From Chryseobacterium glaciei (GTDB lineage: Bacteria > Bacteroidota > Bacteroidia > Flavobacteriales > Weeksellaceae), in NCBI RefSeq assembly GCF_001648155.1, contig NZ_CP015199.1:4597001-4661000 (forward strand): 64,000 bases of DNA. Direction: 5' to 3'. Position numbers and translations under genes: made by a program. The notes beneath the pieces are model-generated. The model worked only from the letters and a program-made list of their open reading frames with translations. It was not told where the DNA came from and ran no database searches. Positions 45,201-53,106 of the stretch are shown here, in pieces. Each line of letters starts with the position of its first letter. The first letter of the stretch is position 1.

Positions 45201-46518
45201 GATGATCTTTGAACAGTTAGCAGAAATTGCACAAGCCGAAATACAAGGATCGCAAGTTCATAAAATCATGAACGTAAGTGTGTTTCAATGGATGAACGTT
45301 GCCCAACCTTTTGAAAAAACGGTGAAAGCAGAATGGAAATCCACTAACCACGCTTATTTAGATATTGAAAATTTCGTGAATGCTGAGGTGGTATTAACCT
45401 CATCTTCTCGCCCCAATCCTACTTTTAATCTTTCAATCGGAGATTTACTACCTATCGAAAGAACACCTGAAGAAATCTACGACAAACACATGTTTCATGG
45501 AGAATGTTATCAGGGAATAACGGAAGTTTCAAAGGTCGGAACAAAAGGAATTATCGGAAAAATTAAAGGAAACGGAGGAAAAGGTTCTTTGCTGGATAAT
45601 GCAGGACAATTATTCGGACTATGGTTACAACTTACCTTAACGAAAGATAGAATTGCATTTCCTGTAAAAATTAAAGACATTGAATTTTTCGGAGATTTAC
45701 ACGATCAGGACGGTATTTTCGAATGCACCTGCAGCCTGACTGAAATGAATGACGAATTTGCGATCGGAGATATTCTTTTAACCAAAAATAATAAAGTGTG
45801 GTGTAAAATTTCAGGTTGGCAAAACCGTCGACTGGAAATTGATGAACCTCTATGGAACGTTTCTATGTCACCTTTGCACAACCGTCTTTCGGAAGAAATT
45901 TCACCTCAGGTATTTTTCTTCCATCAGGCGTATACCAGAGTGGCATCTTGGGATTTTATCCTGAAACGTTATTTCAATCAAACTGAAAAACAACATCACC
46001 AAAAACTGTTTCCTAATAAGAGAAAAAGCTGGATGGTAAGCCGTGTAGCCGTGAAAGATGCGGTACGAAATCTCCTAAAACAAGAGAAAAATCATCCTTG
46101 CTTTCCTATCACTTTTGAAGTTGCTTCTGATGAAGTTGGAAAACCTTATCTAATCAGTGAGTTTACAAAAGATATTCATATTTCTCTCGCTCACAAAGGG
46201 AAAGATGCTGTAGGAATTGCCCGCAGCGGAAAAGCAGTAGGAATCGACATGGAAATCATTGAAGAACGCAGTTCAGGATTCTACGATCTGGTCTTTACCG
46301 ATAACGAATTAGCTTTATTAAAAGAGAGAGATCAGGCAGAATGGACCACCCGTTTTTGGGTAGCTAAGGAAGCCTACGGAAAGTTTTTAGGAACAGGATT
46401 AAAAGGAAATCCAAAAAAACTAGAAGTCGAAAAAATCACAGAAGATTCTTTATGGATCAACCAAACAGAAATCAAAACAATTAAACATAAAAATTATATC
46501 ATAGGATGGACACTATAA
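42280..46518 (+). CDS. Megasynthase 2: KS-AT-DH-phosphopantetheinyl transferase
   Basis: Protein of 1412 residues. KS about 1-455 (Cys207 in DAACASA, EAHGTGT, SNIGHAMPAAG), AT about 555-850 (Ser605 in GHSLGE), a double-hotdog dehydratase about 930-1200 (His952 in YLIDHSL, Asp1106 in LLDNAGQ), and a 4'-phosphopantetheinyl transferase about 1215-1412 (magnesium Asp1323 in GIDMEI, WVAKEA with Lys1363). The last domain can activate the ACPs of megasynthase 1 and the free ACP, so the system is self-sufficient for carrier priming. With megasynthase 1 it supplies KS, AT, KR, DH and ER functions for full reduction. It contains no ACP. Its 3' end overlaps the ACP gene by 13 bases. Confidence 0.92.
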   Translation: MKKTDVAVIGLSCVFPGAQDANTFWQNIVNKVDSTQLAPADRIDPVHFSDTTNPVDRFYCQRGGFISDYEFDPTAFGILPLAVEGTEPDHLLTLDLVQKALDDAGIFQKEISLEKTGIIIGKGNYTGPGATRAIEIVRTGEQISSLLKELLPEVSSADIEKVKHAFQEKKGRFAADTAMGLIPNLVASLVANRFNLGGVAFTVDAACASALIAVDHAVQELQRGRSDIMIAGGVHTGQNAAFWSIFAQLGAMSRQQKIKPFSNDADGLLIGEGCGFVVLKRLEDAVRDQDKIYAVIKGVGVSSDGNGTSVMSPAVKGQLKALKQAWSNADLDEKQIGYLEAHGTGTPLGDKTELQTLAQFFGKEEGAKIAGIGSVKSNIGHAMPAAGIAGLIKTCLALHHDTLPPTLYCENPTSDMQKTRFEPVQEAKNWTKTGLPKVAAVNAFGFGGINAHVVLEGYDMPKKDKVLILARPTHEALLSALQNNESTLGEGDYRIALFDPNPARIEKAIKIVAKNNPWRNKQDIWYTNTPLLQNGEKVAFVFPGLDGLAKGEIDSVSRYFNLTAPIETEGEGLLNDALNIFNKCSILDNSLKKLGIVPDMNAGHSLGEWLAGYSSELAEVNSVKALIDVLNPETFELKDSRFIAIGAGIETIKPIIENIPNVYISNDNCPNQVILCGSNAALDELVPVLKSKQIFHQILPFQSGFHSPFIADKLDVILAGMEKAQFQKTKIPLWSATTLEPYPSDQEAIRKLSAEHLVQPVRFRELTDKLYEEDARFFIQIGTGGLIGFIDDTLKGKAFSTIASSVPTRSALAQLQRVVAALFVEGKVVALDFLDIHTFSKKSSGKGIKLELGSPIIRDFKEAKALAQSFETSKQNTVSIPVAKSGHPLVQAFQNNISDMIRMQEEVLTLFQDRPKVSIPNVVLAKVQAPISKNFEKTLYVTLESHPYLIDHSLLRQPKGWHEVADMEPVIPMTMIFEQLAEIAQAEIQGSQVHKIMNVSVFQWMNVAQPFEKTVKAEWKSTNHAYLDIENFVNAEVVLTSSSRPNPTFNLSIGDLLPIERTPEEIYDKHMFHGECYQGITEVSKVGTKGIIGKIKGNGGKGSLLDNAGQLFGLWLQLTLTKDRIAFPVKIKDIEFFGDLHDQDGIFECTCSLTEMNDEFAIGDILLTKNNKVWCKISGWQNRRLEIDEPLWNVSMSPLHNRLSEEISPQVFFFHQAYTRVASWDFILKRYFNQTEKQHHQKLFPNKRKSWMVSRVAVKDAVRNLLKQEKNHPCFPITFEVASDEVGKPYLISEFTKDIHISLAHKGKDAVGIARSGKAVGIDMEIIEERSSGFYDLVFTDNELALLKERDQAEWTTRFWVAKEAYGKFLGTGLKGNPKKLEVEKITEDSLWINQTEIKTIKHKNYIIGWTL

Positions 46519-46805
46519 ACACAACACTAAAATTAAATCACGAAGAATTATTCACGCTTTTAAAAGGTTTTATCACAGAAGTTATCGGTGAAGAATTTGT
46601 AGAGGAAATGGACATCACTCCGGAAAGTTCTTTCACGAAAGATCTGGAAATGGACAGTATTGAAATTGTTTCTTTTTCAGAGAAGATCAAAGCGCATTTT
46701 GGAGATCAAATCGATTTTACAGGATGGCTGTCTTCTATGGATTTAGACCAATTGATCGACCTTGACCTAAGTATGATTATTAATTATATCTACGAATGCC
46801 AATAA
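46506..46805 (+). CDS. Free-standing acyl carrier protein
   Basis: Acidic helical protein of 99 residues with phosphopantetheine site Ser51 in DLEMDSIEIVSF. The motif is closer to loading or modifying ACPs than to the LEADLSIDSIK repeats of megasynthase 1, so it probably serves a separate step such as holding a starter unit or carrying the finished chain to the downstream acyltransferases. The ATG lies inside the end of megasynthase 2 and the stop overlaps the hydrolase start by 10 bases, so translation is coupled on both sides. Confidence 0.9.
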   Translation: MDTINTTLKLNHEELFTLLKGFITEVIGEEFVEEMDITPESSFTKDLEMDSIEIVSFSEKIKAHFGDQIDFTGWLSSMDLDQLIDLDLSMIINYIYECQ

Positions 46806-47590
46806 TTACTGTTGACAATAAGAAAGTTCACATTCAGGAACTCAACAAAGGAGCTGAACAAACTGTAGTGATGATTCACGGTATGTTCAGTAACCTTTCT
46901 ATTTATTATTTTAATATTGCTCCGATTCTTGCAAAACACTTCCATGTTGTGATGTTTGATTTGAAAAGTCACGGCATGAGCGAACGTTTTACAGACGGTT
47001 ATGATTTGGAAAATATGTCTTCCGATGTCTTGGCTTTAATGGATGCTTTACATATTGAAAAAGCACATCTTGTCGGCTATAGTTTTGGAGGACTTATTGC
47101 CTTGAAAACCGCTCTGAAAGCACCCAACCGCGTTGAGCAATTAGTGGTTATCGAAGCGCCCGATCCTCAGGACGAAAAAGCCAGAAATATCATTGATGAA
47201 TACAGCAAAGAGTTTCTGGAGCATTATGTTGCCAATTTTACGGATACCACCAAAGTGCAAATGGGGAAAAGGCAGATGGAAAAAAACCATCGCATGTATG
47301 AGTTTTTGTTTAATCAAACCAGTATCAAAGCAGACATGATTAAGGAAAAGCATTTTCTTACTGAAGTGAATCTATCTCAACTGGAAGCCTCAACCTTATT
47401 ATTGTACGGTTCAGATTCCAATTGCAGACCTACAGGAGAATCTCTGAATGCACAGATCGAACAAGCTGAATTAGAATTAATTCCCGGAGATCACAACATC
47501 CCAATTCAGGAGCCAGCACTGATTGCCGAAACTATTATCCATTTTTTATCTCAATCATTATCAACACCTTTAACACAAAACCATGGCTAA
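46796..47590 (+). CDS. Alpha/beta hydrolase of the megasynthase operon (possible chain-release enzyme)
   Basis: Cytoplasmic protein of 264 residues. Oxyanion segment VVMIHGMFSN, nucleophile Ser96 in GYSFGG, acid probably Asp in LLYGSDSN, base His in IPGDHNIP. It has the size and fold of type II thioesterases and of esterase/acyltransferases in polyketide loci. Since neither megasynthase ends in a thioesterase domain, it is the best candidate for product release. An editing role is the alternative. Overlaps the ACP gene (10 bases) and the glycosyltransferase gene (8 bases). Confidence 0.85.
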   Translation: MPIITVDNKKVHIQELNKGAEQTVVMIHGMFSNLSIYYFNIAPILAKHFHVVMFDLKSHGMSERFTDGYDLENMSSDVLALMDALHIEKAHLVGYSFGGLIALKTALKAPNRVEQLVVIEAPDPQDEKARNIIDEYSKEFLEHYVANFTDTTKVQMGKRQMEKNHRMYEFLFNQTSIKADMIKEKHFLTEVNLSQLEASTLLLYGSDSNCRPTGESLNAQIEQAELELIPGDHNIPIQEPALIAETIIHFLSQSLSTPLTQNHG

Positions 47591-49979
47591 ATTTGTATTT
47601 ATAGTTCCACCACTGACTGGTCATGTCAACCCAACCCTAAGCATCGGCGCTACTCTTTTAGAAAGAGGACACGAGGTAGCTTGGATCAGTCTTGATAAAA
47701 ATCTAAGCAGCAAACTTCCTGAAGGAGGAGAATTGCTACTCATTCAATATGATCAAACCGACGAAGAAAAAAGAGACAGTGAAAACTATCTCGATATCAT
47801 TTCTAAAAAAGTAGTCTACGGAATCGACAGTATTAAATTCCTTTACGAAGATGTTTTGATTCCTTTAAACAGACATACTTATAACGGGATTATTCCATTA
47901 TTAAAAGAATACCAACCCGATTTAGTGATTGGTGATCATCAGTTATTTGCGGCTTCCATTGCCGCGAAAAAACTAGGTTTACCTTACGCTACAACGGTTA
48001 CCGCTCCGGCTGCCATTAAAATTATGAGCGAACTTCCTAAAGTTCATGAATGGGAAGAAAAACAAATTGTTGCTTTACAGCAGGAATTAGGGGTTGAAGA
48101 AAACCGCGCATTGGATTGCTCGGATTTATTGACGTTAGTTTTAACATCACAATATTTCTTTGGTGAAATGGATTTGGAATCCAATTTCCAGTTTACAGGC
48201 CCCGTTCTTACGGAACGCCGTGTTTCTTCCGATTTTGATTGGGAGAAATTCAACAGCAATCCAAGAAAAAAGATCCTGGTAAGCATCGGAACAACTTTCG
48301 ACCACGAACATAAAAAAGCATTTTTCCAAAAGGTTGTTGATGCTTTTAAAGATGAAAACTTAACGGTTGTTGTAGTTTCAGATCCTCAACTTTTTGAGCA
48401 ATGGCCAGAAAACTTTATGGTGTATCAGCAAGTTCCTCAATTAGATTTACTTCCGCATTTAGATGGCGTTGTTTCTCACGGCGGTCACAATACCGTTTCC
48501 GAAGCATTATCAAACGGTTTGCCGTTGGTAGTGATTCCGATTGCGTATGACCAGTCGCATGTTGCAGGGCGTGTTGTACGTACCGGAGCGGGTGAACGTC
48601 TGAATTTCAACCGATTTAAAGCACATCATTTAAACGAAGCCGTACAGAATATTTTAACCAATCCTGAATATAAAAAAGCTGCCGAAATCGTTCGCGAATC
48701 TTTCATCGAAGCCGGAGGAAGTGTAACAGCAGCCAATTTACTGGAAAATGCCATTTCAAATTCAATTATGGAAAAACCGAAGTCTAAATTTTTATTTGTT
48801 GTTCCTCCATTTTTTGGACATATCAGTCCTACCTTGAGCGTTGGAGCGAGTTTAATTGCCCGTGGCCATGAAGTAAAATGGTTTGGAATTACGCCTTTAG
48901 ATAACAAACATATTCCTGAAGGTGGAAGTTATTTTTATCCCGAAGAAGATTTGATTCCGTATCAGGATGAAATTAAAAGAATTTTAAAAAGACAAGATGA
49001 CGGACCTGCCTGTTCAGGTCCTGAGGTGATGAAATTAGCTTTGGAAGAAACCTACGTTCCTTTTGCTAAAATGATGATGCCCGGCTTGGAAACATTGACC
49101 AAAGAATGGCAACCTGACGTTATTGTGAATGATTGTATTACTTTCGGAGGAGCGCTTTTTGCTCATAAAAAAAATATTCCGTGTGTGACGACAACGCCTG
49201 TTCCACCCGATGTGATGGGCGATACCGAAAATAGTGCTCCGAAAATTTTCGAATGGCAGCAAAATTTAATCAAAGAACTTCAAAAAGAAGTCGGAATAGA
49301 GGATGAAGGTATTTTTATTCATTCGCATGAATTAAACTTGGTTTTTACGTCACAAAAATTTGCTGATTTTGAAACCGTTCCGTCACACATGCAATTTGTT
49401 GGTCCGGTTAAAGGTCGTCCGAATCCTGCACCTTTTGATTGGGATAAATTGAACGCATCAACAACACCGAAAATATTTGTTTCACTAGGAACATTATTGG
49501 TAGATATCAGAAAAGCATTCTTCGAAAAAGTAATTGCTGCGTTTGCAGATCAACCCGTAACGGTAATTGCCGCTACTCCACCTGAAATTTTTGAGGAATG
49601 GCCTTCTAACTTCATTGTGAGCAGCTTTGTACCTCAATCTGCTTTGATGCCTCATATGGATGCTGTGATTTGTCATGGCGGTTTTAACACAGTGAATGAT
49701 ACTTTTACCAATGGATTACCGATGCTAATCACTCCTATTGCTTATGATCATTTTCATATTGCTAAATTAATTGAAAAAGCAGGTTGCGGAATTAGTATCA
49801 GATATAAAAGATTACGTGTTGAAGCACTTCGCCAAACCGTTTTTGAACTATTGGAAAATCCAACGTACAGAAATGCAGCGAAAGAAGTTCAATCGAGTTT
49901 AATCAACGCAGGCGGAAACGACCGTGCGGTAGAATTACTGGAAAATTTTGTAGAACAATCAACTTTAGTTCCTGTGTAA
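47583..49979 (+). CDS. Two-headed GT1 glycosyltransferase (tandem MGT/CrtX-like domains)
   Basis: Protein of 798 residues made of two homologous UDP-sugar transferase units, about 1-393 and 399-798. Each starts with a GHVNPTLS or GHISPTLS acceptor-domain motif and ends with the donor-binding signature (SHGGHNTVSEALSNGLPLV and CHGGFNTVNDTFTNGLPML). The second unit begins at an internal Met (48769) as a native start would, so this looks like fusion of two adjacent genes. Both keep the N-terminal His and the HGG(x)NT donor site, so two sugars could be added, or one unit may have diverged. Macrolide and carotenoid/sterol glycosyltransferases share this fold, fitting a lipophilic acceptor made by the upstream synthases. 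Confidence 0.9.
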   Translation: MAKFVFIVPPLTGHVNPTLSIGATLLERGHEVAWISLDKNLSSKLPEGGELLLIQYDQTDEEKRDSENYLDIISKKVVYGIDSIKFLYEDVLIPLNRHTYNGIIPLLKEYQPDLVIGDHQLFAASIAAKKLGLPYATTVTAPAAIKIMSELPKVHEWEEKQIVALQQELGVEENRALDCSDLLTLVLTSQYFFGEMDLESNFQFTGPVLTERRVSSDFDWEKFNSNPRKKILVSIGTTFDHEHKKAFFQKVVDAFKDENLTVVVVSDPQLFEQWPENFMVYQQVPQLDLLPHLDGVVSHGGHNTVSEALSNGLPLVVIPIAYDQSHVAGRVVRTGAGERLNFNRFKAHHLNEAVQNILTNPEYKKAAEIVRESFIEAGGSVTAANLLENAISNSIMEKPKSKFLFVVPPFFGHISPTLSVGASLIARGHEVKWFGITPLDNKHIPEGGSYFYPEEDLIPYQDEIKRILKRQDDGPACSGPEVMKLALEETYVPFAKMMMPGLETLTKEWQPDVIVNDCITFGGALFAHKKNIPCVTTTPVPPDVMGDTENSAPKIFEWQQNLIKELQKEVGIEDEGIFIHSHELNLVFTSQKFADFETVPSHMQFVGPVKGRPNPAPFDWDKLNASTTPKIFVSLGTLLVDIRKAFFEKVIAAFADQPVTVIAATPPEIFEEWPSNFIVSSFVPQSALMPHMDAVICHGGFNTVNDTFTNGLPMLITPIAYDHFHIAKLIEKAGCGISIRYKRLRVEALRQTVFELLENPTYRNAAKEVQSSLINAGGNDRAVELLENFVEQSTLVPV

Positions 49980-49983
49980 GCCT

Positions 49984-51252
49984 ATGAGACGAAAATTGTT
50001 ATTTGGTGAACGAATGCTGCTTGGGGACGGAACAGAACCTTTCAACACCGTTATTCCTTTCAGATTGAAGGGGACATTTAGCCTGAAAGATATTCAACAT
50101 GCTTTGAATCAGCTTCAGGTAAAACATCCGTGGTTAAAGGCCGTAATTAAACATGATGAAAAAAATATTCCTTGGTTTGAGGTTTCAGAAAAGGCTAAAA
50201 TCCCAATCCGAATCCTCGCCAAGAGGGAAGAAAATGACTGGCTGGAAGAATCTAAAAATGAGTGGTACAAAATGTTCAATTACAAAGAACAGCCACTCAT
50301 GCGATTTGTCTGGATCAAAGGAGAAGAGACTTCGGATATGATGTTTGTGTTCCACCATTGTTTGTGTGACGGTGGTTCTGCGATGGTTTTATTAGATGAG
50401 TTTTTGAAATTACTGGATAATCCGACTTATGATATTGGGTTGGAAAATCCGATTTTAGGCATTCAAGATGTTGTTCCGAACGAAATTCTGAACAGTCGCG
50501 GACAAAAATTTAAAGCAAAATTTATTGGCAGATTGGCTGCAACGGCTATCAAATGTATTCCCATCAATAAAAAATCGATTGACCGACAAAGCGATTATTT
50601 GATCAATTGGAAATTCGATCAAGAGACAAGCAAAGAATTTATTTCTTATTGTAAATCTCAACAAGTGACGGTCAATACTTTCCTGTGTGCAACGGTTTTA
50701 AAAGCATTTGAAAAAATCAGGAAAGAAAAAGCGTTTAATAAAGTTTCTTGTCCGGTTGATATCAGACGTTTTGCCAATCAGATTAAAGATGATCATATTT
50801 TTGCTTTTGGATTGATGATTGTGGTTTCTTTAAACAAGAAATTCGGTTTTGAAGAAAATTTAAAACTGATGCAGGAATCCGTAGAGAAAAAAACATCAAA
50901 GCTCAATCCCTACATCACGATGATGGTGATGGAATCTGCCCATGATGCCTTGACAAATTTCACCAAATTACTGAAAAACGGAAAATCTTCCAACGATTGC
51001 ATGTTTTCTAACTTGGGACGCATTCAGATCGCGCATCAATACAAAGAATTTTCGCTGGAAAATATTTTCAGTCCGTCCGTAATCGGGCCTTTGGGAAATA
51101 CAACGACGATGGTTACTTCAACTTTCCGCGGGGAAATGAATTTTTCTTTCATGGGAAGTGAGGGGTATTTGCCTTATTCGGACGCTTTGGCGATTCGTGA
51201 TGAGGTGACTAAGATGGTTAAACAACAACTTGAAACTCTAGCCGTATCATGA
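49984..51252 (+). CDS. Condensation-domain-like acyltransferase 1
   Basis: Protein of 422 residues of the chloramphenicol-acetyltransferase/condensation superfamily, of the stand-alone kind seen in PapA-type and alcohol acyltransferases. The active-site motif HHCLCDG matches HHxxxDG, and the C-terminal half holds the N-G-R structural region (MFSNLGRIQIA). It would acylate a hydroxyl, plausibly on the sugar or polyketide, using a CoA- or ACP-bound chain. Starts 4 bases after the glycosyltransferase. Paralogue of the next gene: both open RRKLLFGERM / KRKLMLVERI. Confidence 0.82.
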   Translation: MRRKLLFGERMLLGDGTEPFNTVIPFRLKGTFSLKDIQHALNQLQVKHPWLKAVIKHDEKNIPWFEVSEKAKIPIRILAKREENDWLEESKNEWYKMFNYKEQPLMRFVWIKGEETSDMMFVFHHCLCDGGSAMVLLDEFLKLLDNPTYDIGLENPILGIQDVVPNEILNSRGQKFKAKFIGRLAATAIKCIPINKKSIDRQSDYLINWKFDQETSKEFISYCKSQQVTVNTFLCATVLKAFEKIRKEKAFNKVSCPVDIRRFANQIKDDHIFAFGLMIVVSLNKKFGFEENLKLMQESVEKKTSKLNPYITMMVMESAHDALTNFTKLLKNGKSSNDCMFSNLGRIQIAHQYKEFSLENIFSPSVIGPLGNTTTMVTSTFRGEMNFSFMGSEGYLPYSDALAIRDEVTKMVKQQLETLAVS

Positions 51253-52496
51253 TGAAACGAAAATTAATGTTGGTAGAAAGAATCATGTATGTTGATTCTA
51301 AAACACCTTTAAATGTTGTTTACACAGCAAAAATCAATGGAGAAATTTCGGAGGAGAATTTTAAAATTGCCTTAGATAAAATTCAACAGAAACATCCTTT
51401 GTTGAGGGTTTCAATTGATCATAAAAGTGCAAAATATCCTTTTTTTGTTGAAGAAAAAGAAATTTCATCGATTCCGCTTCACATTGTTGAAAGAAAAACC
51501 GATCAGGATTGGCTTTCAGAATCTGAAAATGAATGGTACAGAATTTTTGAGGACAACAAAAAACCAATGGCACAGCTCGTTTGGGTGAAAGGTGAAAAGA
51601 TATCCGAACTTCTTTGGGTAATGCCTCATTGTCTTTGTGACGGAACAACGGGCGTTACATTGATTCGTGAACTTTTAGCTTTATTAGACAATCCTTCCAT
51701 TGAATTAAATTCTTACGAAGGCTTTGATTCTGTTAATGATTTTCTGCCTATAGATTTTAATTTAAAAAAGAAGAAACGAAAAGCCCGATTTTATTTAATG
51801 ATGGCAAAACTGTTTTTTTTAATTCAATCGAAAAGCAAAAACAGAAATCACGGGAAAAATTACGCGCTTCATCGAAAATTAGATGCCATTGTTTCAAAAC
51901 AAATAGTTGAAAAATGTAAAGCGAATGAAATTTCTGTTCATGCTTTGTTGTGTTCGGCTTTTATGCAGGCTTTTAAAGAGGTTCAAGGTAAAAATGCCAA
52001 AGGAAAAGTAATCAGTCCGGTGGATGTTCGTCATTTTATCCCCGAAATTAAGCAAGATCATATTTTTGCGTTTGCTCCAACCGTTGAACTTTCATTGAAA
52101 AAAGGAACTCAGGATCTATTTGAAAACTCCAGACACATCAAAAAAGAGCTTCTCCAAAAAATTGAAAAGATGGAAGCTAGAGAACTTTTGTGGATGGGCG
52201 AAAATATGCATCCGGTTGTTGAGCGCATGATTTCTATGCTAAAATCAAGCAAAGGCGGGCATGATATTACCTTATCCAACATGGGAAGAATTGATATTCC
52301 GAATGAGTATAAAAATTTTAAAGTTGAAACCATTTTTAGTCCGACGGTTGCTTTTCCATGGCTGAATTCAAACACTTTGGTTACAACAACTTATAATCAG
52401 GAAATGGATTTTACCTTCATGTCTAATGAAAATTTTCTTCCAAAAGAAGAAGCAATAAAAATAAAAAATAAAGCTATTGAACTGTTGACTTCATGA
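51249..52496 (+). CDS. Condensation-domain-like acyltransferase 2
   Basis: Protein of 415 residues, paralogue of the preceding gene with which it overlaps by 4 bases. The active-site motif reads PHCLCDG: the first His of HHxxxDG is replaced by Pro, but the second His, the usual catalytic base, and the DG are kept, so activity is plausible. The C-terminal region has LSNMGRIDIP. Two copies suggest acylation at two positions or with two chain types. A heterodimer is also possible. Confidence 0.8.
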   Translation: MMKRKLMLVERIMYVDSKTPLNVVYTAKINGEISEENFKIALDKIQQKHPLLRVSIDHKSAKYPFFVEEKEISSIPLHIVERKTDQDWLSESENEWYRIFEDNKKPMAQLVWVKGEKISELLWVMPHCLCDGTTGVTLIRELLALLDNPSIELNSYEGFDSVNDFLPIDFNLKKKKRKARFYLMMAKLFFLIQSKSKNRNHGKNYALHRKLDAIVSKQIVEKCKANEISVHALLCSAFMQAFKEVQGKNAKGKVISPVDVRHFIPEIKQDHIFAFAPTVELSLKKGTQDLFENSRHIKKELLQKIEKMEARELLWMGENMHPVVERMISMLKSSKGGHDITLSNMGRIDIPNEYKNFKVETIFSPTVAFPWLNSNTLVTTTYNQEMDFTFMSNENFLPKEEAIKIKNKAIELLTS

Positions 52497-53059
52497 AATT
52501 TAAATTAAAAAAGGCTCAACCAAAACCTATCAAAAAAACCACGCTAAATCGTTTTCTCAGGAAGCGGATGATTATTTATGTCCTCCCAAATGTATTTTTT
52601 AATTTCATTATTGCTTATGCGAGTTTTAATCAATTGGGTTACACTCATTTTTTTGCAGGAAGTCAATGTCTGGCTCGATTAACGTTGCCGATGGCCATAT
52701 TTTTACCAGTAGTTCTTACGATTGACATCATTAAAAGAGTAACCGATGCCGCTGGTCAAAATGCTATTGAATTTGCCGTTGATGATCAGCTTAATTTAAA
52801 AAAAATGATGACCAAACTGAGTATTTTACATGGTATAATTACGGGGTTATTGGTTTTATCAAGTTTATTATTTGCGCAATTGGCATTATCCAAATATTAT
52901 AAACTCGATGCTACTGCGATGGCCATTGTTGTTGGGATTTTGGCGGGTTTACTCTCTATTCTTTTCACCTATCTTCCCATTATAAAACTAAAAAGGCATT
53001 TATATAAACCTATGAATATTATTGCTTCTGATATGAATGAAAAAAATTTTAACCCATAA
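52493..53059 (+). CDS. Four-helix membrane protein closing the megasynthase operon
   Basis: Not recognised. A 188-residue protein with a basic N-terminus (KLKKAQPKPIKKT) and about four hydrophobic helices (MIIYVLPNVFFNFIIAYASF, LTLPMAIFLPVVLTIDII, IITGLLVLSSLLFAQLAL and IVVGILAGLLSILFTYLPII). No catalytic motif or transporter signature is seen. Its ATGA overlap with the second acyltransferase ties it to the pathway. It might anchor the enzymes or help move the product across the inner membrane; both are guesses. Confidence 0.7.
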   Translation: MKFKLKKAQPKPIKKTTLNRFLRKRMIIYVLPNVFFNFIIAYASFNQLGYTHFFAGSQCLARLTLPMAIFLPVVLTIDIIKRVTDAAGQNAIEFAVDDQLNLKKMMTKLSILHGIITGLLVLSSLLFAQLALSKYYKLDATAMAIVVGILAGLLSILFTYLPIIKLKRHLYKPMNIIASDMNEKNFNP

Positions 53060-53063
53060 AAAA

Positions 53064-53084
53064 ACCGCTCTTAAAAAGAGCGGT
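53064..53084 (-). terminator. Terminator shared by the megasynthase operon and the bacteriocin-like gene
   Basis: ACCGCTCTT-AAA-AAGAGCGGT, a perfect 9-bp stem. Read on the minus strand it is followed by a T run (A run at 53057-53063 on plus), so it is best suited to the bacteriocin-like gene. On the plus strand the T tail is missing. Confidence 0.8.
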
Positions 53085-53106
53085 ATACCTTATAATACAG
53101 ATTATC

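Noticed and set aside
35271..46518. An EPA/DHA-type omega-3 fatty acid synthase
   Set aside because: There is no KS-CLF-DH-DH (PfaC-like) protein, only two ACPs and one DH, and the following glycosyl- and acyltransferases are not part of known omega-3 loci.
47583..49979. Zeaxanthin glycosylation by the tandem GT1 protein as a CrtX
   Set aside because: The fold is the same, but the gene is translationally coupled to the megasynthase operon and lies over 25 kb from the crt operon, so the megasynthase product is the better acceptor.
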